DNA from: Pseudomonadota bacterium
GTDB lineage: Bacteria > Pseudomonadota > Gammaproteobacteria > Steroidobacterales > Steroidobacteraceae
Direction: 5' to 3'
Length of the DNA stretch: 50,127 nucleotides
Assembly (NCBI GenBank): GCA_021787615.1
Contig: JAJYLP010000016.1
Location: 1-50,127, forward strand
A program made the position numbers and the translations under genes. Below, in pieces: positions 50,094 through 50,127 of the stretch. The notes beneath the pieces were generated by a model. That model was given only the letters and a program-made list of their open reading frames with translations, was not told the origin of the DNA and searched no databases. Position 1 is the stretch's first letter. Every line of letters begins with the position of its first letter.

Positions 50094-50127
50094 GCATCCT
50101 TTCTTCCCCCGTTCATGCACCCTCAGG

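Noticed and set aside
49196-50120. Minus-strand ORFs across the vapBC and tRNA region
   Set aside because: They run antisense through the tRNA-Ser gene and vapB and have no family features.

Overview
The window is GC-rich, densely packed chromosomal DNA from a proteobacterium, most likely a gammaproteobacterium near the Xanthomonadales, Nevskiales or Steroidobacterales. The order hrcA-grpE-dnaK-dnaJ-dapB-carA-carB, the divergent fur/bamE pair, ratA-rnfH next to smpB-ssrA, a tmRNA tag reading ANDDNFALAA, and an osmoregulated-glucan operon all fit that group. Species cannot be named from the sequence alone. Nearly everything is housekeeping. I see no prophage, insertion sequence, CRISPR array or obvious defence island.

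Layout. 1-9.5 kb is one minus-strand block: the heat-shock genes (hrcA, grpE, dnaK, dnaJ), then dapB and carAB; carB runs off the left edge. A sigma-32-like promoter precedes dnaK, and a good sigma-70 promoter with a structured leader precedes carA. 9.6-15.2 kb holds nadK, recN, fur, bamE, rnfH, ratA, smpB and the tmRNA gene. 15.6-20.7 kb is an opgG-opgH-opgD operon for periplasmic glucans. 20.7-26 kb carries a frameshifted sulfotransferase pseudogene, a methyltransferase, the ergothioneine pair egtB-egtD, a truncated pirin and a DUF938 methyltransferase. 26-28.8 kb is an overlapping three-gene operon: GnnA-like dehydrogenase, AguB-like amidase, ATP-grasp ligase.

28.8-31.8 kb has a LexA-type box on a sigma-70 promoter ahead of a 61-codon ORF and a small membrane protein, then the Prc/Tsp protease. 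31.8-40.8 kb contains a coiled-coil protein, DUF1249, ppsR/ppsA (divergent), orn, rsgA, recR, ybaB and dnaX, followed by the 4.5S SRP RNA gene. 41-43.8 kb is a stress/metal patch: an exported cupredoxin, a MerR regulator, a TMEM165/GDT1-type transporter and ohr. 44-47 kb is a large AsmA-like DUF748 protein. The right end has panE, an aspartate racemase, a decayed vapBC locus and tRNA-Ser(GGA).

The least ordinary observations are: the LexA-box module at 29.0-29.6 kb; two divergent promoters at 42.0-42.1 kb that share TTGAC-N3-GGA-N6-TCC with 20-bp spacers, suggesting one MerR regulator controls both sides; and the carA leader with tandem 18-bp repeats at the transcript start plus a 9-bp hairpin. 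No complete new system could be demonstrated.
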